A DNA stretch of 64,000 nucleotides from an uncultured Spirochaetaceae bacterium (GCA_944390015.1 CALXOL010000015.1:1-64000), one strand, 5' to 3'. Shown: positions 45,188 to 54,904, counted from the first letter of the stretch. Translations and numbers: made by a program. Notes: generated from the sequence alone by a model not told the origin.

Positions 45188-45949
45188 ATGAACGCATATG
45201 AAAAAGTAAGAACGGCCCGCTCATCGGATCGTCCGACGGCTCTGGCCTATATAAACAACATATTCTCATCTTTTATCGAATTCCATGGGGACAGGAGGGC
45301 AAAAGACGATGGTGCAATAGTATCAGGCATTGCAAGCCTTAACGGCATGCCTGTTACAGTAATTGCAATCGAAAAGGGACGAACGGCTGCAGAGCGTACG
45401 ATGCGTAACTTCGGATCTGCAAGCCCAGAGGGGTATAGAAAAGCCCTGAGATTGATGAAGCAGGCGGAGAAGTTCGGCCGCCCTGTCATCACCTTCGTAG
45501 ATACATCTGGTGCCTTCTGCGGTATCGAGGCGGAAGAGAGAGGAGAGGGAGAGGCGATTGCAGTAAACCTGATGGAGATGATGGATTTGAATGTTCCCAT
45601 CCTATCAGTGCTCATAGGTGAAGGAGGAAGCGGCGGAGCCCTTGCTCTCGCAGTTGCAGACAGGGTATGGATGCTTGAGAACGCAGTCTATTCTGTAATT
45701 TCTCCAGAAGGGTGTGCAAGCATACTATTCAAGGACAGCAAGAAGGCAAAAGAGGCTGCAGAATGCCTCAAACTCACAGCCGAGGATGCCCTCTCCTTTG
45801 GCCTGATAGAAAGAATAATCGATGAGAATGCTCTTGGCACAGAGGAGTTCTTCAACAGACTTGCATCAGAAATTGAAAAAGAGATTCTCAGCATAAAGGA
45901 AGATCGGGACTATAAGGAAAACAGGTACAGACGCTTCAGAGCGTTTTAG
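45188..45949 (+). CDS. accA: acetyl-CoA carboxylase carboxyltransferase alpha subunit
   Basis: A 253-residue subunit, shorter than the enteric AccA (about 320) because the N-terminal helical extension is reduced, as in Firmicutes. Core motifs are [37 protein letters not shown] (residues 77-103), and [15 protein letters not shown]. AccA and AccD form the carboxyltransferase. It is 27 bases after accD. Confidence 0.94.
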   Translation: MNAYEKVRTARSSDRPTALAYINNIFSSFIEFHGDRRAKDDGAIVSGIASLNGMPVTVIAIEKGRTAAERTMRNFGSASPEGYRKALRLMKQAEKFGRPVITFVDTSGAFCGIEAEERGEGEAIAVNLMEMMDLNVPILSVLIGEGGSGGALALAVADRVWMLENAVYSVISPEGCASILFKDSKKAKEAAECLKLTAEDALSFGLIERIIDENALGTEEFFNRLASEIEKEILSIKEDRDYKENRYRRFRAF

Positions 45950-45959
45950 GAGATGATGA

Positions 45960-47591
45960 ATGAGCATATATGAAAGATTCTGTACGTGCATGGAGGATGA
46001 AAACGGTGCACTGAGGAAGATAGATATACATTATGAGGATAATTTCAACTTCGCATATGACGTAGTTGATGAGATTGCAAAAGAAAATCCTACCAAGAGG
46101 GCGATCGTCTGGTGCAATGCTAATGGGGATGAGAGGACATTTACTTTCTCAGATGTGATGAGGGAGTCAAACCGGTATGCGAACGCATTCTCTGCTCTCG
46201 GCATTAAAAAGGGCGATTTCGTCATGCTCTGCCTGAAAAAACACTATGAGTACTGGTTCATCTCCACCGCCCTACATAAACTCGGTGCGGTGATGGTTCC
46301 TGTTACGCATATGCTGAGAGTTGACGACTTCAAGTACCGTTTTGAAACTGCAAAAATCAAAGCTGTGATAACAACGCATGAGAACGGTGTCCCATCACGC
46401 ATTAAAAATGCTCTTAGCGTGGCGGGAAAGGAAGCAATACTGATGAGCATAAGGGAGGATGTTGATGGCTACTTAAACCTCTCGAAGCTGAAAGATGAAT
46501 ACCCATCCACCCTAGAGAGAATCGATACTGACGTGCATGATAGCATGATGATGTATTTCACATCAGGTACCACAGGATACCCTAAGGGTGTGATACATGA
46601 CCATAGCTACCCTCTTGCACACATCGTAACGGCAAAGTACTGGCAGAGAGCAGAAGATGACGGACTGCACTTCACAGTCGCAGAGACCGGATGGGCAAAA
46701 GCCAGCTGGGGAAAGATGTACGGACAGTGGCTCATCGGCTCTGCGGTAATGGTCTATGACTTCGACAACTTTGACCCTAAGATGCTCACACAGGTCATAA
46801 ATAAATATAAGGTAACCTCGTTCTGCGCTCCTCCGACGGTATATAGATACCTGGTAAAAAAAGGAGCACCTCAGATGCCAAGCCTCAGGAGTGCCGCAAC
46901 AGCAGGAGAGTATCTGAATCCCGAGATTTTCAAGAAATTCTATGAGAAGACGGGACTCTATCTGAATGAAGGCTACGGACAGACGGAGACGACGCTGCTA
47001 AGCGCGAACTATAAGGGAATAAAGAACAAGGAAGGCTCGATGGGTGTCAAAAGCCCGCTATATGACCTTCGCCTTATCGATAAGGCCGGCAATGAGGTTG
47101 CCCCAGGAGAAATCGGAGAAATCGTCATAGTTCCTGAGAAAGGGAAAAGACCTATCGGAGTTTTCTCATCTTATCTTAACGACGAGAAGCTATACGAAAA
47201 AGCGTGGCAAGGCGGGGTCTATCATACGGGGGACTCCGCATGGAAGGACGAGGACGGGTACTTCTGGTTCCACGGCAGATTTGATGACATCATCAAAAGC
47301 GGTGGATTCAGAATCGGGCCGTTCGAGATTGAGAACATCCTGATAAAACATGAGGCGGTACTTGAGTGCAGCGTAGTGGGAATACCGGATGCCCTAAGAG
47401 GTCAGGCGATCAAGGCATTCATAGTACTCTCCCATAACTATGAACCGTCTGCAGAGCTGGAAAAGGAGATAAAAGAGTATGCTAACAGCCAGCTTGCCCA
47501 ATACAAGTGGATTAGGTATATCGAATTCACCAATGAACTGCCAAAGACGATAAGCGGGAAAATCAGGAAGAGGGAACTGAAAGAGAAGTAG
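45960..47591 (+). CDS. acyl-CoA synthetase (AMP-forming)
   Basis: A 543-residue adenylate-forming ligase of the acetyl/medium-chain acyl-CoA synthetase type. The P-loop is MYFTSGTTGYPKGV, the A5 motif NEGYGQTE, the A8 hinge DDIIKSGGFRIGPFEIE, and the catalytic Lys is in TISGKIRKREL. It activates a carboxylic acid to its CoA ester. Ten bases after accA with GGAG upstream, it is the last gene of the fatty-acid operon. It could supply acyl-CoA primers or recycle exogenous fatty acids; chain length is not readable. Confidence 0.9.
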   Translation: MSIYERFCTCMEDENGALRKIDIHYEDNFNFAYDVVDEIAKENPTKRAIVWCNANGDERTFTFSDVMRESNRYANAFSALGIKKGDFVMLCLKKHYEYWFISTALHKLGAVMVPVTHMLRVDDFKYRFETAKIKAVITTHENGVPSRIKNALSVAGKEAILMSIREDVDGYLNLSKLKDEYPSTLERIDTDVHDSMMMYFTSGTTGYPKGVIHDHSYPLAHIVTAKYWQRAEDDGLHFTVAETGWAKASWGKMYGQWLIGSAVMVYDFDNFDPKMLTQVINKYKVTSFCAPPTVYRYLVKKGAPQMPSLRSAATAGEYLNPEIFKKFYEKTGLYLNEGYGQTETTLLSANYKGIKNKEGSMGVKSPLYDLRLIDKAGNEVAPGEIGEIVIVPEKGKRPIGVFSSYLNDEKLYEKAWQGGVYHTGDSAWKDEDGYFWFHGRFDDIIKSGGFRIGPFEIENILIKHEAVLECSVVGIPDALRGQAIKAFIVLSHNYEPSAELEKEIKEYANSQLAQYKWIRYIEFTNELPKTISGKIRKRELKEK

Positions 47592-47594
47592 TAG

Positions 47595-48251
47595 CTACCA
47601 CTCTATCGGCTCCATTCCGTTTTCTACGAGGAAATCATTACACCGTCTGAAATGGTTATTACCGAAAAATCCTCTATAGGCGCTTAGCGGGCTTGGATGA
47701 GCGGACTCGAGTATCAGATGTTTTTTATTCTCGATAAGTGCTTTCTTTCCCCTGGCATAACTGCCCCAGAGAAGGAATACTTTCGGCCTCTCATCCTTCC
47801 CCAGTGCTGATATAGCATTATCGGTAAAAGTCTCCCAGCCGTGACCGGAATGGGAGGCTGCCCTGTGCGCCTCTACGGTAAGAGTGCTGTTTAAAAGCAG
47901 TACCCCCTGTCTTGCCCATCTTGAGAGATCTGAGGACCAAGGGCCGTCAAAACCTTCACTGATAAGCTCCTGATGTATGTTCATAAGTGAAGGCGGCTCC
48001 TGAGTACCCTCTCGCACCGAAAACGACAAACCCATTGCCTGCCCTTCTTCATGATAGGGATCCTGCCCTACTATAACGACTTTAACAGAGTTGAAAGGAG
48101 TCAGGACGAAGGCATTGAAAATCTCATCCATCGGGGGATATATCCTCTTCGTGGAATATTCGTGCTTCAGAAACTTTCTAAGATTCAGATAATAAGGCTT
48201 TTGCTGTTCTATATCAAAAAGATCCTGCCAATCATTTCCTACGTTTATCAT
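47595..48251 (-). CDS. ung: uracil-DNA glycosylase
   Basis: A 218-residue family 1 UDG that removes uracil from DNA. The water-activating loop is GQDPYHEEGQAMGLSFSV, the uracil site LLNSTLTVE, and the DNA-intercalation motif HPSPLSAYRGFFG. ATG 48251 is preferred: an extended -10 (TGC-TATCAT, 48258-48266) ends six bases upstream and no ribosome site is present. It is convergent with the acyl-CoA synthetase, three bases apart. Confidence 0.95.
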   Translation of the reverse strand: MINVGNDWQDLFDIEQQKPYYLNLRKFLKHEYSTKRIYPPMDEIFNAFVLTPFNSVKVVIVGQDPYHEEGQAMGLSFSVREGTQEPPSLMNIHQELISEGFDGPWSSDLSRWARQGVLLLNSTLTVEAHRAASHSGHGWETFTDNAISALGKDERPKVFLLWGSYARGKKALIENKKHLILESAHPSPLSAYRGFFGNNHFRRCNDFLVENGMEPIEW

Positions 48252-48282
48252 ACGATCATGATAGCACACTATAAACAAAAAA

Positions 48283-48305
48283 GGCATGAGGATATTCCCC
48301 ATGCC
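48283..48305 (-). terminator. terminator after the purine permease
   Basis: GGCATG/CATGCC with an inner GGA/TCC (interrupted ten-pair stem) and a run of T on the minus strand, 24 bases past the permease stop. Its T-run directly adjoins the ung promoter. Confidence 0.75.
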
Positions 48306-48328
48306 CAATCCTTAGAGAAAAATATCTA

Positions 48329-49723
48329 TCAACCGACTGCCTTCAAAATGAAATCAATTATGAACAGTATGGATGCCGCTGCGATGATAGGATGAATCTC
48401 CTTCGCCTTCTTCGTACAGATCTTTGTGATACAGTACATGATGAATCCAGCTGCGATACCGTTCGTGATTCCATATGTAAAACTCATTACCGCGACAGTG
48501 AAGAACGCAGGAACCGCATCGTTGAGATCCGACCAGTTGATCTTTGCAAAAGGCTCTACCATGAGAACACCAACTACGATCAGGGCCGGAGATGTTGCCG
48601 CAGAAGGAACCATGCCGATAAGACCAGCAAATGGAAGACAGATAAGGAACATGATTGCGGTTGTAAGGCTTGTCAGTCCAGTTCTACCGCCGGCTGCGAT
48701 ACCTGCCGAACTTTCTACGTATGTCGTAGCGTTACTCGTTCCAAAGAGAGCTCCGATGCTTGTTGCGAAGCTGTCTGCTACCAGTGCCTTGTCGAGGCGG
48801 CTCTTAAAGCCAGATCCTTCGAGTGCCTTCTCATCCTCTGCATCGAATATTCCACTCTTTCTACCAGTTCCGATAAAGGTACCGATTGAGTCGAACGTAT
48901 CAGAGAGACACATTGAGAAAATAGTTACGATTACAAATGGTATCTTTGCAGGATCGGTAAAGAGAGAGACGAATCCATCACCACCAAAGAATGCGAATGA
49001 TACCTCTTTAAAGCCCTCCCATGTGCCGGAATCCGACATGATCGACTCTGGCATCAGTGTAACACCCATTGGAATTCCGATAATCGTCGTTGCGACTATT
49101 CCGATGAGAATCGCACCTTTTACTTTCAACACCATCAATATGACGATAATCAACAATCCTATTACTGCAAGTACGAGAGATGGATTGCTGAACGCCATCA
49201 TGCCCGGTGTTACTCCAGAGTTAAGAGTGAGAGACCCCGTCTCAGTAGCTGTTAATGTAAAGGATATGAGTCCTGCATTATTCAGCCCGAGATATGCGAT
49301 GAAAAGACCTATTGCTCCTCCGATTGCGTTCTGCAGGCTCTCTGGAATGGATTTTACTATCGCCTTCCTGAGTTTCGTAACAGTGATTACGATGTTTATA
49401 AGACCGCAGATGAATACCATCGAAAGTGCCTGTTTCCATGAGAATCCCCCTGCAAGACATACCGTATAAGCAAAAAGCGCATTGAGCCCCATTCCTGGAG
49501 CGACCGCATAAGGTACGTTTGCAAAGAGTGCCATGATGAGTGTTCCGACGGCTGCGGAAAGACAGGTTGCAACGAATACACCCTCAAAACTCATCCCAGT
49601 AGCGCTTAACATACCCGGATTTACGAATATGATATACGCCATCGTGAAGAATGTCGTAAGACCAGCGACAATCTCGGTTCTAACGGTGGTATTCTTCTCT
49701 TTTAAACCGAAAAAATCCTTCAT
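48329..49723 (-). CDS. NCS2-family guanine/hypoxanthine permease (AzgA/PbuG type)
   Basis: A 464-residue membrane protein with about 13 helices in the AzgA branch of nucleobase-cation symporters. Signature segments are EIVAGLTTFFTMAYIIFVNP, VAPGMGLNALFAY, SIGTFIGTGRKSGIFD, TSIGALFGTSNATTYVESSAGIAAGGRTGL. It imports purine bases. AGGAGG lies six bases before the ATG. No purine riboswitch is present in the leader. Confidence 0.93.
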   Translation of the reverse strand: MKDFFGLKEKNTTVRTEIVAGLTTFFTMAYIIFVNPGMLSATGMSFEGVFVATCLSAAVGTLIMALFANVPYAVAPGMGLNALFAYTVCLAGGFSWKQALSMVFICGLINIVITVTKLRKAIVKSIPESLQNAIGGAIGLFIAYLGLNNAGLISFTLTATETGSLTLNSGVTPGMMAFSNPSLVLAVIGLLIIVILMVLKVKGAILIGIVATTIIGIPMGVTLMPESIMSDSGTWEGFKEVSFAFFGGDGFVSLFTDPAKIPFVIVTIFSMCLSDTFDSIGTFIGTGRKSGIFDAEDEKALEGSGFKSRLDKALVADSFATSIGALFGTSNATTYVESSAGIAAGGRTGLTSLTTAIMFLICLPFAGLIGMVPSAATSPALIVVGVLMVEPFAKINWSDLNDAVPAFFTVAVMSFTYGITNGIAAGFIMYCITKICTKKAKEIHPIIAAASILFIIDFILKAVG

Positions 49724-49780
49724 AGATCCTCCTTTGTTTTCAGGAATGGAGAAACATCTTCCATCCTTAGCCTATAAAAA

Positions 49781-49809
49781 ATTATAGGTCTACTATTGAA
49801 AATACGCAA
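49781..49809 (-). promoter_or_regulatory. promoter of the purine permease
   Basis: -35 TTGCGT (49804-49809), exactly 17 bases, and -10 TATAAT (49781-49786). The -10 lies inside a seven-pair palindrome CCTATAA/TTATAGG (49771-49788), which may let a regulator or structure affect initiation. Confidence 0.75.
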
Positions 49810-49870
49810 ATTAAATATTGAAAAATGTTGCCATCTGTTGCAAAAGAAGAAAAAAGATTATGCTTTTCCT

Positions 49871-50320
49871 ATGGAAATCAGAAGATATCATGAGACGGAT
49901 TTAAGCGAGATATGCCAGCTGTTCCACAATTCGGTACATAGTGTGAATGCCTCACATTATAATGAGAGGCAGCTCGATGCATGGGCCCCAGAGAATAATG
50001 ATCATGCCCATCTAAAAAACGCATTAAGAAATAACAACACTTATGTCGCAGTAGAGGATAATCAGATAGTCGGTTTTGCCGATATCGATGAAAATGGCTA
50101 TCTTGATCATCTCTTCGTACATAAGGATTATCAGAGAAAAGGAATAGCCACCGCCCTGTTAAAAGAGATAGAAGAGAGACATGCTTATTCCCAGATGGAG
50201 ACCCACGCCTCAATCACAGCACGTCCATTCTTTGAGAAAATGGGATTTTCGGTTGAAAAAGCACAGGATGTGAAAATAAGGGGTGAAAAGCTAAGAAACT
50301 ATGTGATGAAGAAGAGCTAA
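49871..50320 (+). CDS. GNAT family N-acetyltransferase
   Basis: A 149-residue acetyltransferase with the acetyl-CoA motif LFVHKDYQRKGIATALLKEIE and the C-terminal ARPFFEKMGF, which resembles the YafP/PhnO-like group. The acceptor is unknown. ATG 49871 has no ribosome site; a -10-like TATGCT ends six bases before it. The stop overlaps that of the small protein at 50317 by four bases. Confidence 0.87.
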   Translation: MEIRRYHETDLSEICQLFHNSVHSVNASHYNERQLDAWAPENNDHAHLKNALRNNNTYVAVEDNQIVGFADIDENGYLDHLFVHKDYQRKGIATALLKEIEERHAYSQMETHASITARPFFEKMGFSVEKAQDVKIRGEKLRNYVMKKS

Positions 50321-50679
50321 TCCGCTCTCCAGTATTTATCCACATACTCAGTTGCGAACTGCCCTTCTATTACCTCATTACCCGTTCTGGAGAATCTAAG
50401 GCTCTTCTTTCCATCGAGAGAATAATCTATCGCCTTAGGCTTATACCCTTCCTTCTTCGCATGCGCGCTCATTACCGCCATCAGGCGCAGAACCTTCTGA
50501 GGCCCCAGTTTAAGCGCCTTTTCCAGATATGAGAGCCTTCCCTTCTTCCAATCGGAAAAAGCCCCCTCATCCAGATATCCGAGTGCGATAAGCAGATCTG
50601 CCGGCCTTGACGAGCCGAACTTCTCAATCTGGCTATCCATCTCCATCTTTATCTTATTCTCAAGATCCTTATCATTCAT
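50317..50679 (-). CDS. small protein of unknown function
   Basis: A 120-residue soluble protein, charged and helical, with recognisable segments LIALGYLDEGAFSDWKKGRLSYLEKAL and EGQFATEYVDKYWR. I do not know the family. The ATG at 50679 is preceded by an extended -10 (TGC-TAGACT, 50686-50694) that ends six bases upstream, and there is no ribosome site. It is convergent with the GNAT gene. Confidence 0.75.
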   Translation of the reverse strand: MNDKDLENKIKMEMDSQIEKFGSSRPADLLIALGYLDEGAFSDWKKGRLSYLEKALKLGPQKVLRLMAVMSAHAKKEGYKPKAIDYSLDGKKSLRFSRTGNEVIEGQFATEYVDKYWRAD

Positions 50680-50729
50680 ATCCAAAGTCTAGCAGAATAA
50701 TGGAAGAAAGAATATCAGGCAAACAGAAA

Positions 50730-50747
50730 CGGCCCGGTTAAGGGCCG
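50730..50747 (-). terminator. terminator of the tRNA synthetase operon
   Basis: A six-pair GC-only stem CGGCCC/GGGCCG with loop TTAACC is followed on the minus strand by TTTCTGTTTG, eight bases past the tyrS stop. Confidence 0.8.
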
Positions 50748-50754
50748 CTCTCTA

Positions 50755-52002
50755 TTAAATCAATACGATTTTCGCATATCTCTTCTTTCCGCTCTTGAGA
50801 AGGAATGAACCGTCCTCATCGGCATCATCTACTCTAAAGGTCTTCTTCGGATCCGTGATTTTCACTCCGTTGATCTCTGCTCCCCCCTGAGTGACAATGC
50901 GCCTTGCCTCTCCGTTTGAAGCCGTTATTCCTGAGAGAGTGAACATTGTAAGCACACCCATGCCCTCTTTTGGCCACTCTTCCTTCTTAACTTCCTTAGC
51001 TGGAACCGATGCCTTATCAGCACCACCATAGAAGAGCGCCTTGGCAGCGGCTAACGCCTTATCCGCCTCCTCCTCGCCATGGATGATTCTCGTAACCTCA
51101 TAGGCAAGCTTCTCCTTCGCCTCATTGATGTTGCGCTTAGGATCCGAGTACTCGGCGATCTCATCAAGGCTCATGAACGTGAAGATCTTCATGAACTTAT
51201 CAACATCGGCATCAGCGACATTCCTCCAGTACTGGAAGAAGTCGTACGGACTGTAAAGCTCAGGATCAAGGAACACAGCGCCCTTCTCACTCTTTCCCAT
51301 CTTCTTTCCATCTGCCCTCATGATGAGGTTGAAAGTCAGACCGAAGCATTCAGGGCCTTCCATTCTCTGAATCAAATCGATTCCTGCGACTATGTTTCCC
51401 CACTGATCCGCACCGCCAATCTGAAGGCGGCAACCAGTGAGCTTATTCAGCATGTAGAAATCATATGACTGCAGTAGCTGATAGTTGAACTCAATAAACG
51501 ACAGGCCCCTCTCAAGACGCTGCTTGACACCCTCGAATGTAAGCATCCTGTTTACAGAGAAATACTTACCGATATCACGGAGGAACTGGATGTAATTAAG
51601 ATCAACAAGCCAGTCGGCATTATTCATCATTCTCGCCTTTCCATGCCCCTCTTTCGGAGTTTCTGAGAAATCGACGACCATGGACAGCTGCTTCTTAATC
51701 GCCTCTACGTTGGAATTGATCTCCTCAACAGAGAGGATTTTCCGCATCTCCGTCTTTCCCGAGGGATCTCCGATAAGTCCCGTACCACCACCTACGAGAG
51801 CAATCGGGTTATGCCCTGCCTCCTGCAGATGGTGCATTGCGAAAAACGGCACGATGTGACCGACATGAAGGCTTCTTCCTGTTGGATCAACTCCACAATA
51901 GAAAGTAACTGACTGCTTATCCATCAGATCAGAGAGAGCATCAAGAGCGGTGCAATCCTTCACAAAGCCCCTGTCATATAGAACTTTCAAACCCTTATTC
52001 AT
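50755..52002 (-). CDS. tyrS: tyrosyl-tRNA synthetase
   Basis: A 415-residue class I synthetase. The HIGH-like motif is GRSLHVGHIVPF, the tyrosine site is GGADQWGNIVAG, and KMGKS is the KMSKS loop. The C-terminal 80 residues form an S4 RNA-binding domain (MFTLSGITASNGEARRIVTQGGAEINGVKI). It is the third gene of the gltX-glyS-tyrS operon, four bases after glyS. Confidence 0.96.
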   Translation of the reverse strand: MNKGLKVLYDRGFVKDCTALDALSDLMDKQSVTFYCGVDPTGRSLHVGHIVPFFAMHHLQEAGHNPIALVGGGTGLIGDPSGKTEMRKILSVEEINSNVEAIKKQLSMVVDFSETPKEGHGKARMMNNADWLVDLNYIQFLRDIGKYFSVNRMLTFEGVKQRLERGLSFIEFNYQLLQSYDFYMLNKLTGCRLQIGGADQWGNIVAGIDLIQRMEGPECFGLTFNLIMRADGKKMGKSEKGAVFLDPELYSPYDFFQYWRNVADADVDKFMKIFTFMSLDEIAEYSDPKRNINEAKEKLAYEVTRIIHGEEEADKALAAAKALFYGGADKASVPAKEVKKEEWPKEGMGVLTMFTLSGITASNGEARRIVTQGGAEINGVKITDPKKTFRVDDADEDGSFLLKSGKKRYAKIVLI

Positions 52003-52005
52003 CTC

Positions 52006-53331
52006 TTATACCCTTTCGTATGCCTTGTCAGCATCATGAATAAAGGAAGTAATCTGATCCACGCTGATCCTCTCCTGCTTCATTGAATCACGGAAACGAA
52101 TTGTCACACTGTTATCCTCAAGACTCTGGTAGTCAACGGTAATACAATATGGAGTACCAATCTCATCCTGGCGGCGGTATCTTCTTCCAACAGCTCCGCT
52201 CTGGTCATAGAAGGTCTTGAAATCGGCTCTCAGGCCATGCTCAAGCTTCTGTGCATACTCAGCAAGCCCATCCTTCTTCACCAGAGGAAGAACTGCAACC
52301 TTCACAGGTGCGATCGCAGGATGGAAGTGAAGAACCGTTCTAACATCCCCCTCAGGCGTCTGCTCCTCATCATATGCATCACTTAACACCATGAGTACGT
52401 TTCTTGTAAGACCTGCGGAGGTCTCAACTACATATGGGATATACCTCTCGTTTGTATCAGGATCGAGATAGGTAAGATCTTTTCCACTGAATTTCTGATG
52501 CTGGGTAAGATCATAATCCGTTCTTGAATGAACACCCTCAAGCTCCTGCCATCCCATCGGGAACAAGAACTGTATGTCATATGCGTCCTTGGCGTAGAAT
52601 GCCAGTTCATCCGGTCCATGCTGATGCCATCTTAAGTGCTCTGGATGGATGCCCATCTTCTTATAGAACTTCATCCTCTCCTCTCTCCAGTACGGGAACC
52701 ACTCATCCTCAGTCCCTGGCTTGCAGAAGAACTGCATCTCCATCTGCTCAAACTCACAGGAGCGGAATATGAAATTCTTCGTCGTAATCTCATTTCTGAA
52801 GCTCTTACCGATCTGTGCGATTCCAAAAGGAATTTTTACCCTGCTTGACTGAAGAACGTTCTTGAAATCGACATATATTCCCTGTGCCGTCTCCGGTCGG
52901 AGGTAGACAACGGATGCACTATCCGCATTAGCTCCGATGTGAGTCTGGAACATGAGATTGAAATTCCTAGGCTCTGTAAAGCTGTCCTTGTTACCACATA
53001 CAGGGCATGGCTTCGTCAAATCGATCTGATCTGCCCTGAAACGGCTCTTACAGCACTTGCAGTCAACCATCGGGTCTGTGAAGTTTGAAACATGTCCAGA
53101 GGCTTCCCATACCCTAGGATGCATGAGAATCGAGGCATCAAGTCCTACGATGTTATCATGCATCTGAGTCATCTCCTTCCACCAGAAATCCCTGATGTTG
53201 TTCTTCAGCTCTACTCCCATCGGACCATAATCGTAAGCTCCGTTGAGTCCGCCATATATCTCACTTGACTGGAAGATGAAACCCCTTCTCCTGCAAAGTG
53301 ATATAATCTTATCCATTGTTACTTCTGCCAT
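52006..53331 (-). CDS. glyS: glycyl-tRNA synthetase (dimeric class II)
   Basis: A 441-residue alpha2-type GlyRS as in Gram-positives, archaea and spirochaetes. It has RRRGFIFQSSEIYGGLNGAYDYGP, a zinc-like set CKCCKSRFR...CPVCGN, motif 2 FRNEITTKNFIFRSCEFEQMEMQFF and the C-terminal anticodon domain. GGAGAAAT lies before the ATG, which begins two bases after the gltX stop. Confidence 0.95.
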   Translation of the reverse strand: MAEVTMDKIISLCRRRGFIFQSSEIYGGLNGAYDYGPMGVELKNNIRDFWWKEMTQMHDNIVGLDASILMHPRVWEASGHVSNFTDPMVDCKCCKSRFRADQIDLTKPCPVCGNKDSFTEPRNFNLMFQTHIGANADSASVVYLRPETAQGIYVDFKNVLQSSRVKIPFGIAQIGKSFRNEITTKNFIFRSCEFEQMEMQFFCKPGTEDEWFPYWREERMKFYKKMGIHPEHLRWHQHGPDELAFYAKDAYDIQFLFPMGWQELEGVHSRTDYDLTQHQKFSGKDLTYLDPDTNERYIPYVVETSAGLTRNVLMVLSDAYDEEQTPEGDVRTVLHFHPAIAPVKVAVLPLVKKDGLAEYAQKLEHGLRADFKTFYDQSGAVGRRYRRQDEIGTPYCITVDYQSLEDNSVTIRFRDSMKQERISVDQITSFIHDADKAYERV

Positions 53332-53332
53332 A

Positions 53333-54811
53333 TTATTTCTCCTTAATCATTTCAAGCGCACGGCTAAGCCTTCTCTCCGCCTCTTCTATTCCAAGAAGTG
53401 AGATGGAATCAAAGAGAGGAAGGGATACCTGACTGTTGGTAATAGCAACCCTTATCGGCTGGAATACACCGTTCACCTTTATTTCAAGCTCCTGAGAGAG
53501 ATTCATAAGCGCCGTTTCAATCTCCTCATCGCTCTTTTTCTCCCTGAGCATCGAGAAGAGGATTTCACCACCTCTTTCCAACGCAGTCTTCGTCTTCTCT
53601 AAATCAGAGCCCTTCGCAATATATACATTCTCATCCATCACAGGCTCATCTACAAAGAGGAATCTTGAAAGCTCTACTATATCAGAAATGACCTTCATCC
53701 TCTCCTTTGCAGGTTTTACGAGCGCTCTGATCTTCCCCATCTCCTCATCACGCGGAGGATTTGAAACGAATCCCGCATTCACAAGATACGGAGTCATTAA
53801 GGATGCGATGCGCTCATCATCAGCCATTCTTATATACTGGCTGTTAAACCAGTCGAGCTTCTTATAATCGAACTTTCCAGGGTTCTTGTGGATGTTCTCC
53901 ATCTTAAAGCACTTTTCAAGCTGCTCTTTGGAAAGGAACTCCGTCGAACCATCCAGTGACCAGCCTACCAAAGTTACATAGTTGATGATCGCTTCTGGAA
54001 GATACCCCTTCTCCCTGAATTCACGAACGGCAGTAGAGCCATGTCTCTTTGAGAGCTTCTGCCCGTCCTTTCCCATGACCATCGGGAGATGGCAATATGT
54101 CGGCACTTCCCATCCGAACGCATTATAAAGGAGCACATGAAGCGGACCGGATGGAATCCATTCCTGAGCTCTCATGATGTGAGTAATGCCCATCAGATGG
54201 TCATCGATAACATTTGCAAGATGATAAGTCGGGAAGCCATCACTTTTAAGAAGAATCGGATCTGGAGAGATGTCCTTGTTCTTCCTCGTAATGTCCCCCA
54301 TGATAACGTCATGGAATGTGGTCTTACCCTCCGTTGGGACCTTGAGCCTTATTACGGGCTTAATACCCTGTCTCTCGTATTCAGCCCTCTCTTCCTCAGT
54401 AAGGTTTGCACAGTGCCTGTCATACCCCTGATATTCGCTCTTATTCTTAATCTGCTCCTCTCTGAGCTTCTCAAGGCGCTCAGGAGTACAGTAGCAGTAA
54501 TATGCCTTGCCCTCTTTTACAAGCTGCTCTGCATATTTTTTATAGATATCGAACCTCTCGGACTGGATATAAGGACCACAAGGACCACCTACGACAGGAC
54601 CTTCATCCCATTTTATTCCAAGCCAATCGAGAGTCTCATAGAGGTCATTAAGGGATTCATCGCTATAGCGCTCCCTATCAGTATCCTCGACTCTTAAGAT
54701 GAACTTACCTCCGCTGGATTTTGCAAAGAAATAATTAAAAAGGGCGGTGCGGATTCCGCCAATGTGCTGAAGCCCAGTTGGAGACGGGGCATATCGGACA
54801 CGAACACTCAT
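53333..54811 (-). CDS. gltX: glutamyl-tRNA synthetase
   Basis: A 492-residue class I GluRS with RYAPSPTGLQHIGGIRTALFNYFFA and KLSKRHGS. Zinc-site-type cysteines are partly present (YCYCTPERL). Without a glutaminyl-tRNA synthetase in view it may be non-discriminating, acting with GatCAB. ATG 54811 follows GGGAGTATTTT. It leads the three-synthetase operon and is preceded by a structured RNA. Confidence 0.95.
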   Translation of the reverse strand: MSVRVRYAPSPTGLQHIGGIRTALFNYFFAKSSGGKFILRVEDTDRERYSDESLNDLYETLDWLGIKWDEGPVVGGPCGPYIQSERFDIYKKYAEQLVKEGKAYYCYCTPERLEKLREEQIKNKSEYQGYDRHCANLTEEERAEYERQGIKPVIRLKVPTEGKTTFHDVIMGDITRKNKDISPDPILLKSDGFPTYHLANVIDDHLMGITHIMRAQEWIPSGPLHVLLYNAFGWEVPTYCHLPMVMGKDGQKLSKRHGSTAVREFREKGYLPEAIINYVTLVGWSLDGSTEFLSKEQLEKCFKMENIHKNPGKFDYKKLDWFNSQYIRMADDERIASLMTPYLVNAGFVSNPPRDEEMGKIRALVKPAKERMKVISDIVELSRFLFVDEPVMDENVYIAKGSDLEKTKTALERGGEILFSMLREKKSDEEIETALMNLSQELEIKVNGVFQPIRVAITNSQVSLPLFDSISLLGIEEAERRLSRALEMIKEK

Positions 54812-54904
54812 AAAATACTCCCAAACAAATAATAAGCACCACGTGGAAAGTGGCTCAATCAATACTATGATTTTTTTAATCTTTGCTCAACCGATGGAAT
54901 GAAG

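Noticed and set aside
48426-49469. Long open frame on the plus strand opposite the purine permease
   Set aside because: It is a mirror of a clear membrane-transport gene, with no ribosome site and no recognisable domain.
49724-49800. Purine riboswitch in the leader of the NCS2 purine permease
   Set aside because: The leader shows a simple hairpin and a palindromic -10, but not the conserved three-way-junction core or loop sequences of purine riboswitches.
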